The notes: generated by a model from the sequence alone, not told the origin. Shown: positions 11,186 through 22,590, numbered from the stretch's first letter. The stretch is 64,000 bases of DNA from Parelaphostrongylus tenuis (GCA_019055375.1 JAHQIW010000152.1:1-64000); one strand, 5' to 3'. Numbers and translations: made by a program.

Positions 11186-11499
11186 AAGATTCTATACGAT
11201 CTGAGTTAATCTCACACCTTTCCGAAGTTCCGAAGAAGACGAAACCGCGTCAAAACGTCACCAACCAGTGGATTCAACAGATCTCAGCGCTAATAATCCG
11301 CGTCTGCTCATCAATGAAACACTGAATAACAAATATAAGCGACAGAATAAATCAATAAATTCCAAAAAAGGAAGAAAAGATGATTATTTAGCAATGTGAA
11401 ATTGAAGCTCATTAAAGTTTGAAATTTCCCGCGCGCAACCGCCACTGCACCGACGAGAATTTACGGTCGCTTTACTTTTACCGTGCTCCTCTGCGCAGG

Positions 11500-11610
11500 G
11501 CGCGACGATTCAGGGTTAGTGATGCGGTCTATCAGGAAGAAATATTCTGGTTCGGTTCCTTTGCTCAACTCTCCTTTGTGGTCGGCCAATCAATATAAGG
11601 AAATTTAAAT
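11500..11610 (+). mobile_element. SINE-4 (tRNA-like head), R1
   Basis: Short tRNA-like unit 'cgacgattcagggttagtgatgcgg...ggttcggttcc', followed by 'ctcctttgtggtcggcca'. Repeated at 22005-22100 and 32775-32910. Confidence 0.5.
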
Positions 11611-11764
11611 CTAGAAGTAAAATGAAAAAGCAACCAAATTGAGGGAGTGACAAAGTCCCCACGCCCAACTGTTGCTTAACCTCTGCGTTGGTCGACTGAA
11701 TCTGTGATTTTCGTGTTCAAATGACACATGATTGTTAACAGACTCTTAAACAGCAATGAAGAAC

Positions 11765-12315
11765 GAGTGGTGATGAAACGGTGTCTCTGTGGTGTAGTGG
11801 CAGCACACACCCCCAATATGGGTGAGATACGGGTTCGACTCCCGCGCGAGGTCGAGTTCTTGCTCACCACTCAATCCTCTTAGGTGCAGCCGAAACATCA
11901 TAAAACTGCGAAAAAGCAGTAAAAAATATTGGAAATCTTGAGTATTAAAAAACAGACTCCAGCTATGATGTATATATTGAAGAAAATGTAGTGGGAAAGT
12001 GGTGGCCCTGGTGGTGTAGTGGTAGCAGACCTCCGGTATAGGTGAGACGCAGGCTCTACTCCCTACCGGAGTCAAGTGTTTTGCATAGTTCTCAGTAATC
12101 TTAAGCAATAAAAATACTTACAAGTTCGCACCAGTTCCATGTTTTAAGTCTTCAACAGCAGTGTTATGATGCTATAAATATATCCAGGAATGTTGAGTGA
12201 CTTGCTAAACTTTGAACCTCAGGCGGAGTTGAACCCGTGTCTCACGAACGCCCCTTGGGATAAGTGAGACATGGGTTCAACCCCGCCCTAGGTTCAATGT
12301 TTTGTATAGTATTGA
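11765..12315 (+). mobile_element. Cluster of three SINE-1b tRNA-like units (R1)
   Basis: Bodies at 11780-11865 (box B gggttcgactcccgcgcgag), 12003-12085 (box A tggtgtagtggtagcag) and a head-to-head half pair 12210-12300 (aacctcaggcggagttgaac against ggttcaaccccgccc). All have the 'ttttgc' plus 'cactc' 3' flank shared by the family. Confidence 0.65.
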
Positions 12316-12365
12316 AAGTTCTTAGTTACATAATTAATTGTCAGGTTGCACTCCATAAATTTTTA

Positions 12366-12648
12366 CGAGCGAATGTGTCGCACTGGTTAGAGGTGTAATG
12401 AGTCGCACACGAAGTCGATGGTTCAGTCTTGCTCGCATGGCTCTCTCCGAGTTTGCTAAATTGTACCAGACTTGTCCAGGAGAATAAGCAGCACTGACTC
12501 GACGCAACGGTAGGAGATCACGAGTCATTGTCATGGCGAGATATGCATTTAACCATCTCAAACGAAATTAAAAACTGAAGACGAATGCGTGTCGCCATCC
12601 CTCAGGGATTGATCAACGCCAAGAGCTTTATCTTATTTCCTCTTTATG
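12366..12648 (+). mobile_element. SINE-2 (R1)
   Basis: About 280 bases: tRNA-like head (gtcgcactggttagaggtg, box B atggttcagtc), a conserved body 'ccagacttgtccagga', 'gccatccctcagggattgat', and a 3' end of 'ctttatc' repeats. Eight copies are seen, all on the plus strand. Confidence 0.8.
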
Positions 12649-12754
12649 ATGAACACGGACTCTCACTACAAACCATCTCTAAGTGGCTGTGCAAGTAATC
12701 TACACTGTTATTCGCGTAGTTGGGCATTCATAGCAGATATGAATCTCACAGGGG

Positions 12755-12975
12755 ACCGGTGGCCAAGTGGTTGATGCCGCTAGCGGTCCTTCCCCACCAC
12801 TCTCCGACAATCAACGACGAATGCCGTGGCTATCTTCGGGGTTGGAACGAAATATGCTCGACGAGTATTTTACTACGTTTGCGAAGAGGATAAATCCTCA
12901 AGCAAGCAATATATGTGAGGAGGCGCATCGAATACTTGAAGCTCTGGGACGTCATCATATTCACATCGACGAAGT
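12755..12975 (+). mobile_element. SINE-3 (R1, plus strand)
   Basis: Head ggtggccaagtggttgatgc, then 'ctctccgacaatcaacgacg', 'ctcgacgagtattttac' and 'aatacttgaagctctggg'. Homologous to 34136-34345 and, more distantly, 49706-49925. Confidence 0.65.
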
Positions 12976-14540
12976 GTATTTCTGCTGGAAATGGTCATCA
13001 CAACCTCTCTTTTAGCTGACCACACTCTGTCAGGCATCTTGATGACCTCCGTACGATAACCGCTGTAAAAATCAGACAGAAACCAATACTGCACTCAACG
13101 ACTTTCTCGCTTCCGAATGTCGTTTTCGTCCGATTGGTGTAATTATGTTTACACTATCCTCCATCGTGTCCACGTTGGAAAGCTTCAGAAAATGAACTCG
13201 CACTCTGAAAATTCTTGATCAATGAGAAGCTACTAGGTTCAGATGCGGAACTTTCGATAGCAGCGCTAGTGCTCAAACTGGGAGTCACACTTGATGTTTT
13301 GCCAGCATCTCTCGAGTAAGTATCACCGTGTACAATCACGACGGCTGTCAATAGGTTTCTCAATTTTGAAGATATATTGTTCCATCTTTTCTTTCTGCGA
13401 TCTAGTACGCAACTCTGAGATCAATGAAGAAAATTGGGTAGCTTTTCTCTGATGGAGACTTCAGAATGTTGCACGGAGAATGTGGAACACAAAGAAATGA
13501 AATGAAAAGGGATTCATCGCCAGTGATGATTAAGCGAGCTGCGCTTCACTCCAAAAGATGCTAGTCGTTTTAACAAGGAGCCCTCACATCGTGCCAACAA
13601 TCGGCTGTGAATAATCGACTCGGATCAGTCCCGTTCTAAATAAAGTAAAGGCTTTAAAATGTTTAAAAAAATTAAGTCTCTTTACTACCCGTGCCTTGGC
13701 CTAATAATATTCCAATGTACCGATTATTCACACCAAGCCTAAATGAGTATTGATTCTGCAAAATATAAAGTGTATATTGAACGACAGTATAATTATGCTG
13801 TGCGCAACGATTAAGTCTAGGGAATAAATTTTCTACTGTGTTTATAGAAGTGATCTATGCCCATCATGAAGCCACGACTTCTGACCGATGCGAAAGTCGC
13901 ATAAGTGAACAGGATTAGTCAGTGTTTTTACTGAAACTGTCGGAATAACTTCAGACGCCAATCTTCGCACAACCGTAGCGTTTGTCAAAAAACTATTGTA
14001 AACTGATGAACCGATTAAGAACGTACGTAAGGCAGTGGTTAGCGGTGCCCAGCAGTGCAACCTATTTCGGCAGTGGTTCGAACTCGCGTAGCAGCTCTCC
14101 AAACCCTGCATTCCTCCGAGGTTTCCAAGTTGAAACCACAACATCGATCAATTGGAAATTAAGGCTTTGTGAACAATATTTGAACGCATTGCTGACCAAG
14201 TTTTGTCATGCTATGTGTGAAGGCCTAGGTGAAAGTCGGTTATTTAGTAATAATTCAAAAGTTCCACATTCTCTAAATCTCGGTATGAGTGATGAAAATT
14301 CAGAAATTTCACATTTTTTGCTAAACAGGCTGGTTAAATGTTTTGGGAATAAAACAAATACTAATTTGGACTATTAAGTTGTAATTTTTCAGTCATATTT
14401 TCATCATATATTTGCTCTCGCCTTCAAGAAAGGCGTCATGCTAATTCGACTACTTGTCAACAACTGATGTGTCTCTTTCGATGCACGGAAGTTTTCTTTC
14501 CAAAAGAAATGGAACAACTACCATTCATATCCATTAAATA
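12976..14540 (+). repeat. Right part of unit R1, shared with R3
   Basis: Aligns with R3 34346-36495. It contains the intact target (13376-13385) of the RTE insertion found in R3, and its last part (14380-14530) also matches the upstream flanks of both TIMP copies. A minus-strand frame at 13154-13363 is Ser-rich and free of stops here but broken in R3, so it is not called a gene. Confidence 0.7.
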
Positions 14541-14660
14541 TTCATTATTATACCAATTTTTTATTTATCACCATTTCTTTCAGTTGATGAATTAAGGCTG
14601 GTAGTGAATATGCAGAATCCTCTAAATAGTCCTCTATCACCATAAACAACTTCTCCCTGC

Positions 14661-14740
14661 TATAAAAAGGGTTCAGTGTGAGGCGTGGGCCACTAATGAG
14701 GCGGGCGACACCGCCGAGAAGTACGTATGGCTCTGACGTA
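14661..14740 (+). ncRNA. Hammerhead-like motif with an upstream TATA box
   Basis: Core CTAATGA 14693-14699 (one change from CTGATGA). Helix II ggcgg 14700-14704 with ccgcc 14711-14715 is perfect. Helix I gggcca 14687-14692 pairs with tggctc 14728-14733, plus a short outer helix (tcag/ctga) across a 5' bulge. The core GAAA reads GAGA with an extra A, then the GTAC palindrome and a GTA cleavage triplet (14725-14727). A TATA box (tataaaaa, 14661-14668) lies ~25 bases upstream, so transcription could start at the ribozyme. Confidence 0.5.
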
Positions 14741-14899
14741 CCAGAGTCGAGAAGGCTCCGTACATTCTCACGGCCTATACTGAATGTTTGAAGTGAGGAT
14801 TCCAAGTAAAAAGAATGCTCGTCAAAGATAGCTCTGTACTCTGGAGATAGCTCGGTTTAAGCAAGTCCGTTATCACTACCAATGAAGAATCACTATCAA

Positions 14900-15130
14900 T
14901 GTCAATCGTCCCGTTTAAAAGGGCACGACTGAGTGAGGTTCTTCATTCGAGCGGCTCCCCATCGACGACATTACGATTCGACCAGACTATGGACACGGAT
15001 ACATCACTACGAGGACAATCGGCCGAGTGGACAAGCGACTCGAATCGTCGCCTCAGATAACGACGATTTCTAAACGTCAGCCGAACGAAGGCTTCGATAA
15101 CAACCTCGTGTAAGCTCAATCACTTAACAA
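14900..15130 (+). promoter_or_regulatory. Element X-like promoter and first exon (diverged type)
   Basis: A tttaaaagggcacgactgag promoter-like start, then a GC-rich exon ending cctcgtgtaagctc (donor). Its translation keeps a short stretch (EWTSDSNRRLR) similar to the R-type exon (GWTDGSDRRLR), showing common descent, but frames are broken. From 15131 to 15690 no gene is seen. Confidence 0.45.
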
Positions 15131-15689
15131 AATAGTTTTAATTATTAACTGATTATCCGAGGGGGAGGAAGGGAGTTGAGTGGTCAGTGAAAAGAGGATG
15201 AAGAAGACAAGGCTCTAGCTGGATCCTTGTCATATGGAAGATGGGGCAAAAATACAAAAAAAAATCTAAAAAACTGCTTTTATTCCGCATCACTGAGCAA
15301 TTAGGTGACTAACTTGCGAAAGTTCCTGATGACTAGCTGTGTTTCATCTATAAAAAAGCTGAAAATTAATGAGTAATTGTGTAAAGGGTTGAAACAACAA
15401 ACTAAATTAATAAACTTGAAACGACGTAACGAACAATAACAAGATAATGATATGATAACGTGAAATGAATGAGATAGAATAAAATAAATAACCAGAAAAT
15501 TAGCCAGCCATTTAAAAATATTAGGGGTGGCAAACAGTCAAAGTGGTGCAGATCGCAAACACATCGGCAGCGGTTGTTCTGGATAAGCGATTTTCTGGAA
15601 CTCAAAGCTCTTTTGACTCGACATGGATGAGGGATTCAAAAGTCATTGACAGCCACCGAATTCTACAAGTGATTTTACATAACGCACGT

Positions 15690-15935
15690 TCGGGACGGGC
15701 TAGCTAAGTGGTTAGCGATGCACTGTGTCAAAAAGAGAGGTGATTAGGAATGTCCTGATTCGATCCCTACCACAACCCTCTAGGAATCATTTTACAAACG
15801 TCCTTGAAGGCGCTTTTCGCAAAATCCAAGATAGCAAGAAGACCCGTCTTGACCAGCATTCTGAGACATTCCAACAGAAGACAGTGTCATCAAGCGGCAT
15901 CCGAAAGCAACACCCACTGATTTTGAGCACTGCTC
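15690..15935 (+). mobile_element. SINE-5 (tRNA-like head), R2
   Basis: Head gacgggctagctaagtggtt, box B 'tgattcgatccct', body 'cattttacaaacg' and 'gatagcaagaagacccgtct'. Copy in R3 at 26293-26515. Confidence 0.6.
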
Positions 15936-15944
15936 AAAAATTTG

Positions 15945-16195
15945 CATCAGCGAGACTCGAACCCGCATTTCACCATGTCCAGGAGCGCATGCTCTAACCC
16001 GTTGCACTACTGACGTCTGTTTTGCCACCGCTCTTCATACGCTAGATTGCATCAATTAGTCAGCAACCAACCGTCAGCGGTTTGACCTGGTAGCCGATAT
16101 CGACACATCGACAACTAGTTAAGCACGCGTCCCCGAAAGGGTGAAATAGGAGTCCGAGTCCCGCCTGACGTTGAAATTTTGCACATCATTCAACA
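15945..16195. mobile_element. Head-to-head SINE-1 pair (R2)
   Basis: Minus body 15950-16020 (gcgagactcgaacccgca) and truncated plus body 16115-16175 (gagtccgagtcccgcctgac). Equivalent to 5215-5470. Confidence 0.7.
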
Positions 16196-16344
16196 TCATT
16201 GAGCGGATTTGGCGGATTGATGTACGTTCCACTGATCTCTAGAACATCAAATTTCTTTCGAGAGGAAAGCAACGATATGAAGGTATTGCTCAACAGTCCA
16301 CTCTCAGTTCACAACCAAGAATGATGAGATAAAACAGAATTCTT

Positions 16345-16530
16345 TTTATCTAACCGCTTTTAGCGGAGCTATAATGTTATAGATAAACCTGCTGATGTAG
16401 AGTGTCGTGCAAATTTTCGCGTGAGCTGAGACTCAGACCCGCATCTCAGCCTTTCCTAGAGCTCTCTCGGGTAGAGATGCGGGTTCGAATCCTGACCAAC
16501 GCGAAAGTTTTGCCCGTCACTCTACATCAA
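16345..16530. mobile_element. Palindrome of two SINE-1 3' halves (R2)
   Basis: Same arrangement as 5690-5870, with gatgtagagtgtcgtgca on the left and its inverted form near 16510. Confidence 0.7.
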
Positions 16531-16549
16531 TAAAGATATAATTAATAGG

Positions 16550-16822
16550 ATGTCTCATGTCTTTACTGCTTCTGACAATGCTATAATGTTCGACATACAT
16601 TTGAGAGAGGATATAACATATTTTGAGCCCTGGTTCAAGTGCCATACAGGCGCCTTTTTCGTCCTAGCGCGACACATTAGTAGCACCGTCCCTCGGTTCA
16701 GTCGATCCCCTGACGCCATGCTCCCCCATGAAGGAATCGACGCCGAGTTATTAATCACCACAAGTCAGATGATGGAATTACCTGACATTGTAGTGGCCGG
16801 CAGTCGAGCTTGTGGCTCTTGA
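16550..16822 (+). other. 90-codon frame, intact only in R2
   Basis: ATG to stop, reading MSHVFTASDNAIMF at the start and ending AGSRACGS. R3 (27188) keeps the first ~47 codons before a frameshift; R1 (5889) is broken from the start. The minus strand is also open over most of it. It lies directly upstream of the hammerhead motif in every unit. I do not recognise it; it may be chance or the remnant of a repeat-encoded peptide. Confidence 0.2.
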
Positions 16823-16899
16823 AGCGAATCATACTTCTTCAATCCACCGCTTTACTCGTCGTCGATTTCTTCACGGAGGAGTATGATCTCAGGGGATCG

Positions 16900-16965
16900 A
16901 CTGAACCGTGGGATGGTGCTACTGATGAGTCCTGGAAGGACGATACAGGCGATTGCATAGCACTT
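16900..16965 (+). ncRNA. Hammerhead-ribozyme-like motif, unit R2
   Basis: Core CTGATGA 16922-16928. Inner helix I gtgcta 16916-16921 with tagcac 16958-16963 is perfect; helix II gtcc/ggac is perfect; the core reads GATA instead of GAAA. The 3' outer arm of helix I present in R1 and R3 is missing. Confidence 0.55.
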
Positions 16966-17029
16966 AAATTGTATGAGGATCTCAAAAAGCGGTCATTTGA
17001 AGAGGCATTATTACACCTAGGAGAATTGA

Positions 17030-17235
17030 GAGGTAAGCATAAATTCGACCTCAAAACGGGAGCGAACCCACATTTCACCCAGACTGATAGATGATAGCTG
17101 TGATAGCAGTCTGTCACAGAAGGAATGATGGCAAAGCGGTGGATACGGTGGTGTAGCGGTAGCACGCGCCTCCGGTATGGGCGATCCGTTGGTTTGACTC
17201 TCGCTTGCGGTCGCATTTTTGCTTACCCTTATCTC
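17030..17235. mobile_element. SINE-1b pair, head to head (R2)
   Basis: Minus half near 17045-17080 and plus body 17135-17215 with box A tggtgtagcggtagcacgcg. Equivalent to 6400-6600. Confidence 0.6.
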
Positions 17236-17689
17236 TTGGATGTAATTGGGACAAGAATGAAGAATTTTCTCACTAGAACATTTGGTCCGCCATAGCTCAG
17301 CGACATCTTCCATAAAATTTATCCATTCCGTCGGAGGAGGAGGCGAAGAAGAGTAGGCATGCTTCTGGTGTCCTGCCGACGAAACTACTCGAAAGATAAC
17401 AAATTTGCCAGTATTTCAGATATCCCAGAAAACAAACACAGAATTTTCCTGTGATAAGAAAAATCCGAGGCCAAGGGCAGCTTGCCCACGGATAGAAGTC
17501 TCGCTGTAATTTTTAGTGTAGATAGAATCCTCACGAGAGTCCATGGCTTGGCACAAAGCGTACAGGATCTTCCCTAATCAGCCAAGTTCTTCTCCCAACT
17601 GAATAATACCATCTTGAAGACAGAAGGTCATCCGTTTCCGAACACTTTAGCACTTTATTTGATCCGTCATCACCGGATTTTTTTCACTG

Positions 17690-17906
17690 TGCGGATCCCA
17701 CTACTTCTAGCATTCAGTTCGTTTTACGTCTTCTTCCTAAACGGCATAGAATACTGGTTGAGCGAGTTTCCATGCAATTTCAAAGCAGCTTTGCTGCGGT
17801 GCTTCATAGGGTGTCGTTGCTGACTGCCGGAGAGAGATGGGGGTGGGAGCTCGGCTCCACGCGCGCCGCGACGAGCATCACAACCACTCCACCACGGCGG
17901 CCCGTT
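17690..17906 (-). mobile_element. SINE-3 (R2)
   Basis: Near-identical to 7047-7263, including 'ctctccggcagtcagcaacg' on the minus strand. The intervening 17236-17689 is unit sequence without a gene. Confidence 0.7.
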
Positions 17907-18094
17907 CTCGAACAACCAACAGATGACCCGGATTTTTCTCCGGTCGATTATAGTTGAAGACAGCTTTGTGCCCTGGACATAGCTCAATTTTGTGTTAGCT
18001 AATGATGATAACGACTACTACTGGTAGATTAACCGGCGAAACAAGTTGTTATCCTTATCGGATAATCGGATGATCACTATCATTACCAATCGCC

Positions 18095-18310
18095 GTATAT
18101 AAAAGAGAGTGGTTGAGTGGGGATTTCATTTCTCTCCATCGATGACGTCTTGACTCGACACAACTACCAGACGAAGATCCAGTGCGACGACGGCTGACTG
18201 GATGGACAGACGGCTCGGATCGTCGGCTCAGAAGAGGACGAAGACATCGAGACGGAAGCTGGAAAGAAACAGCAACACCAACCTCGTGTACGCTCCATCA
18301 AGTGAGAAAT
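18095..18310 (+). promoter_or_regulatory. Element X: TATA promoter and first exon (R2)
   Basis: cgtatataaaagagagtgg followed by the conserved exon ending catcaagtgagaaat (donor). As in R1 and R3, no frame is maintained. Confidence 0.5.
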
Positions 18311-18519
18311 TACTGAGTATTTTTCATTGACTGACTGTCTAGGGGGAATGGCCAAAGGCGGTCTCCAAGAAACATGGCCTTAATTCGATTCTGAGCCCCC
18401 ACCCCCAAACTCACCCTTACAATCATCAACGAACGCACAGCAGAGCAGCTTGTGCATCGGCTCGTCGGCTCAGAAATTTCATGAACGGAAGCTTTGAAAA
18501 CAACGAGCAATACTACTAG

Positions 18520-19170
18520 CCCACGAGGCGAAGCGCTCAAAAATCTGGACGACTTGGACAGTGCTCTCGAGAGACAGAGCTCATCAACAAGGAGTATAAG
18601 TGGTGACTTGCTAGCTGTCCATTAACATAGCAAGACTTCTGAGCAATCTCAGCTTGCGGAGGTTTCGATTTACAGTCCGGCTTCACCGCAAGCTTGGATG
18701 GAGTGACAGTGTCGGGGAGATCACCTACACCTCTCACTCCCAAGGAATGGCGACAAAAAGGACACTCGTGAGCTCGTCACAGGACCTTTCAGCCCAGATT
18801 TCTGCACGCAAGACCGAGTCCCATCAGAGCGTGCATGACAATCCCGTTGCGAATGTCGGAGTTAATATCGTCCGTAAATAGTTATAAATGAAAGATTTAG
18901 TGGACAATTGGCAGCATTTCTCGCCTAATGTGGCCTTGTGTGCCTTTTCCCTACTACAAAATATTTTCCCCAGACTTCGAAAATTCAGCAGAAGATTCCT
19001 TATTTCCTTTTTCGTCCGCTGTCTCATTGAAGAAGATTCGCCTCGAACGACAACGAGGACTCAGATCCACGACGTCAGGACCGCCGACATTTGACTCGAA
19101 TCATCGGCTCTGAAGAACACGCAGACAGAAAAAAAGATTGAGCAGTGAATAAAATTAAAGCGTATCTGTG
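18520..19170 (+). repeat. Element X body and 3' end (R2)
   Basis: Same blocks as 7860-8560, ending at gtgaataaaattaaagc. Confidence 0.55.
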
Positions 19171-19254
19171 TGAATAAACTGCTTTGTACTACTTTTCTGT
19201 AAGAGCTATCATCGAACTAGCATTACTTTGGAGAAATAGAGAAATTGAATCTCT

Positions 19255-19315
19255 TAAAGAGCAGAAAAAGAAGGAGAGAAGAGAAAAAGAGGAAGATGAA
19301 AGAGAGAAAAGAGAA

Positions 19316-19358
<43 letters not shown>

Positions 19359-19362
19359 CAGA
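19255..19362 (+). repeat. GA-rich low-complexity tract (R2)
   Basis: Long purine run including an uninterrupted (GA)n stretch at 19320-19355. Confidence 0.9.
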
Positions 19363-19484
19363 CGATATGCCTATACGAGTCGTGTTGTCAATGGTGACAT
19401 GATAAACCTGCAAATCCATATGAAACATGGAAATTTATTCAGCTTACATCTACTCGTCAATCAATTATTTCACGGAAATCATTT

Positions 19485-19860
19485 TATTTGACCGCCAATT
19501 GCGGTGTTATGATGTTACTACAGACCCAATGATGATTAGAGTGGTGTGCAAAAACTGCGTCGGCCGAGATTCGAACCCAGATCTTACTTTTTCCGGGAGC
19601 ATATGCTAACCGTTGCACCACCGACGCTCGTTTTGCACTTGGCTCCTTTACGCTACAATGCGTTATCTTCAACAGCCATCCGTTTACGGTGTGGCGGGGC
19701 AGTCATTATCGACATTAAACCTACTTTCCATGCTCCGGGAAAGAGTAGGATCTGGGTTCAAAGCCCGGCTAACGCAAACGTTTTTGCACACCACTTTACA
19801 TTATTGGGTTTATTTAAACATCATAACACCGCAATCGGCGGTCAAATAAGATGATTTCCA
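19485..19860. mobile_element. Head-to-head SINE-1 pair (R2)
   Basis: Minus body 19545-19625, plus body 19715-19785, with inverted tails (ttgaccgccaattgcggtg and caatcggcggtcaaataag). Confidence 0.75.
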
Positions 19861-20181
19861 ATCAATTATTTCTCTTCAAAAACAAACCATGAAATATCGG
19901 AATGATGCGTGAAAAAATCACACCACATCGAAAAAATACCGATATCGGGCAATTTCTTGAGATTTAGCCGAGAGAAATGATCGGTTGGCGGGATTGCTAT
20001 GAATCACATTTTGAAGTCTTTGTTAAAATGTTCCTTCCTTCTCGACAAAATCGCGGACGGGCCTTTGATCACCTGAAGAATCTCTTGAACTGGCTGATTA
20101 TCTGAATAATTGTAGACCCGAAGCTTTCGCGGATATAAGGTTAACACACTGATTCTCATGCGTTACGGGCATGCTCGATGG

Positions 20182-20528
20182 TTAGCCGGTTGACTTCCGC
20201 GGACCCATGGGCGCGTACAAGGACTCCACCCCTCTGCCCCGCTTAGCCGTCACTAGAGCTACTTTTCGCTGCAAGGCCGGCAGGTAAGTTTTGGAATAAT
20301 TCGCTTACGGTCTGCGCCAGCGTACTGACTGCTGTTTCTTGATGTTGACACCATATACACACACGTAACGTCAAGGAACAGCAGTCAATACGCCGGCGCA
20401 GACCGCAAGTGAAACATTCCAAGACTTAGCTGCGGGTCTTGCAGCGAAAAGTCGATATAGTCGGCGTCCACTCGAGGCAGATGGGCAGGGTTGGACACGC
20501 CCGTGGGTCCACGGAAGTCAAACGGTTA
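20182..20528. mobile_element. PAL1 palindromic element (R2)
   Basis: Full-length copy. The inner arms (ggtctgcgcc...gactgctgtttcttgatg on the left; the complement ending ggcgcagacc on the right) extend about 60 bases each. With the outer arms nearly all ~345 bases can pair. Confidence 0.75.
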
Positions 20529-20714
20529 GCTTTACTGATGAAAAAGGAACATCAAACTGAAAAAAAGGTTATTGGTTTGTATTGGTTAAAATTAGGCAAT
20601 TAAAATCCGATAGTTTCCGTAACTGTTTGTCCTTCATGTATAACAATTTAAAACTGAGAAGTACAAGTGAAAAAAAGGAACATAATAAAGCAAGTAAATA
20701 ATAGCGAATTAAAG

Positions 20715-20835
20715 TAATAAGAGAACTGAGTGGTGAGCAAAAACTTGGCCTCAGGCGGGAATCGAACCCGCGTTTCATCCTATCCGGGGACGCGTACTCT
20801 ACTACTACACCATCGAGGCACATTTGCCCGACCAC
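20715..20835 (-). mobile_element. tRNA-like SINE-1b with closed acceptor stem (R2)
   Basis: On the minus strand: tgcctcgatggtgtagtagt as 5' stem and box A, box B gcgggttcgattcccgcctg, acceptor stem GCCTCGA against CTGAGGC. R3 copy at 31465-31580. The flanks 'tttttgctcaccactc' belong to the SINE, so this is not a nuclear tRNA gene. Confidence 0.65.
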
Positions 20836-20994
20836 TCATTTATAAAGTAATAAAATGGTGAAATAAGACATTAATAGAGTAAAGCAACCGCAATAATTGG
20901 TGTTTCGTCAGACTGAACATTATAAACGATAGATTACCCTCTTAACAAAACTCGAAATTTGATGGGAAGAGAAGCAGAACATTCGCTCAAGTGA

Positions 20995-21275
20995 GAAATC
21001 ATTTTATTTGACGGCCACTTGCGGTGTTATGATGTTTTGATATACCCAATAATGAAGAGTGCTGTGCAAAAACGTTTGCATCAGTCGGGATTCTAACCCA
21101 GATCTCATTCCTTCCGGGAGCGTATGCTAACTGGTTGCACCACCGACGCTTTCCTGGACGCTGCCCTCGGTGGACTTTTGGCAACGGTTAGCATACCGCT
21201 CCCGGAAGGAGTGAGATCTGGGTTCGAATCCGGCTGATGCCAATGTTTTTGCTCAGCATTCCACATTATTGGGTG
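20995..21275. mobile_element. Head-to-head SINE-1 pair (R2)
   Basis: Minus body 21070-21150 and plus body 21180-21245; the shared central sequence 'cggtggacttttggcaacgg' is common to the R1, R2 and R3 pairs. Confidence 0.7.
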
Positions 21276-21589
21276 CATTACAAGCTTCTAGTTGATCATC
21301 TAAATAAATAGCGTTTTTAACGCACTTGTCAAACAAAGAAAAGAATTTGCATATTTCTATACTCACTATTATTACAGAGAAAAAAACGGCGGAGTCATAT
21401 TTTTGTAGATCAAAAACGGACTTTGTAGCCTTCGCTGATTAATGATCATCTGAAGGAACACCTAAGAACCCTAAAGAGTTGCAACAACAACAAAAAAAAA
21501 CTCTGGAAAAAGCTGTTAACCTTACAAACTAAAAATCTCCCCACTATGCCTTTCTACCTAACTATGAAACTGTTTAGCTAAGCATAACC

Positions 21590-21735
21590 TGTGTAGCGCA
21601 ACGGCGCCAAAGTGCGCGCTCCCGGACAGAGTGAAATGCGGGTTCGAATCCCGGCTGACGCAAATGTTTTTGCTCATCACTGTACATCACTGGGTGTTTC
21701 TCTGATATCATACCACCGCTTGAAGCGGTCCCGAG
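21590..21735 (+). mobile_element. Solo SINE-1 (R2)
   Basis: Equivalent to 11035-11185; box B gggttcgaatcccggctgac, tail catcactgggtgtttctctg. Confidence 0.75.
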
Positions 21736-22004
21736 ATTCCGCAGAAGACGAAACCGCGCCGAAACGTCATCAGCCAGTGGATTCAACAGATCTTAGTGCT
21801 AACAACCCGCGTCTGCTCATCAATGAAACACTGAATAACAAATAAAAGCGACAGAATAAATCAATAAATCCCGAAAAAGGAAGGAAAGAATAATTTCTTA
21901 GCAAGGCGAAAACGAAGCTGATTGGAGTTTGAAATCCCGCGCGCAACCGCCACTGCACCGACGAGAATTTACGGTCGCTTTACTTTTACCGTGCTCCTCT
22001 GCGC

Positions 22005-22590
22005 AGGGCGCGACGATTCAGGGTTAGTGATGCGGTCTATCAGGAAGTGATGTTCTGGTTCGATCCCCTCCTGCCAACTGTTTTTTGTGGTCGGCCAGCT
22101 GATATAAAGAAATGTAAATATAGAAGTAAAATGTAAAAGTAACCAAAATGTGGAAGTGACAAAGTGTCCAGGACTGACTGTTGCTTAATCTCGGCAATGA
22201 TCGAATAAATCCGCAATTTTCATGTTCAGATGACAAATGATTGTTAACAAACTCTTTATCAGCAATGAAGAATAAGTGGTGAACAAACGTTGTCTCTGTG
22301 GTGTAATGGTAACACACGCACCCGTATGGATGAGATGCGGGTTCGACTCCCGCGCGAGGTCGACTTTTTGCTCACCACTCAGTTCTTTTAGGGAAGCCAA
22401 AAACATCATAAAACTGCGAAAAAGCAGTAAATATACTGCAAAACTTAAGTATTTAACAACAACTTCAGCTATGATGTATATATCGTAGAAATAGTGGTAG
22501 GAAAGCGGGTGGCATTGGTGGTGTAGTGGTAGCAAGCCTCCGGTATAAGTGAGACGCAGGCTCAACTCCCTACCGAGTCAAGTGGTTTGC
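22005..22590 (+). mobile_element. SINE-4 followed by two SINE-1b units (R2)
   Basis: SINE-4 at 22005-22100, SINE-1b bodies at 22290-22370 (gggttcgactcccgcgcgag) and 22505-22585 (ggtggtgtagtggtagcaag). R2 diverges from R1 and R3 soon after, at about 22640. Confidence 0.6.

Larger units (their letters stand above)
5215..14540 (+). repeat. Tandem unit R1 of a ~10.6 kb direct repeat
   Basis: Homologous blocks recur in the same order in R2 and R3: SINE pair, palindromic SINE half, 90-codon frame, hammerhead motif, SINE-3, element X first exon, GA tract, SINE pair, PAL1 palindrome and further SINEs. Example anchors: 5889 matches 16549 and 27187; 11043 matches 21597 and 32339. R1 is the most diverged copy; it lacks the left part that R2 and R3 share (15240-15940 and 25640-26520) but keeps the right part (12650-14540) also found in R3. 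Confidence 0.85.
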
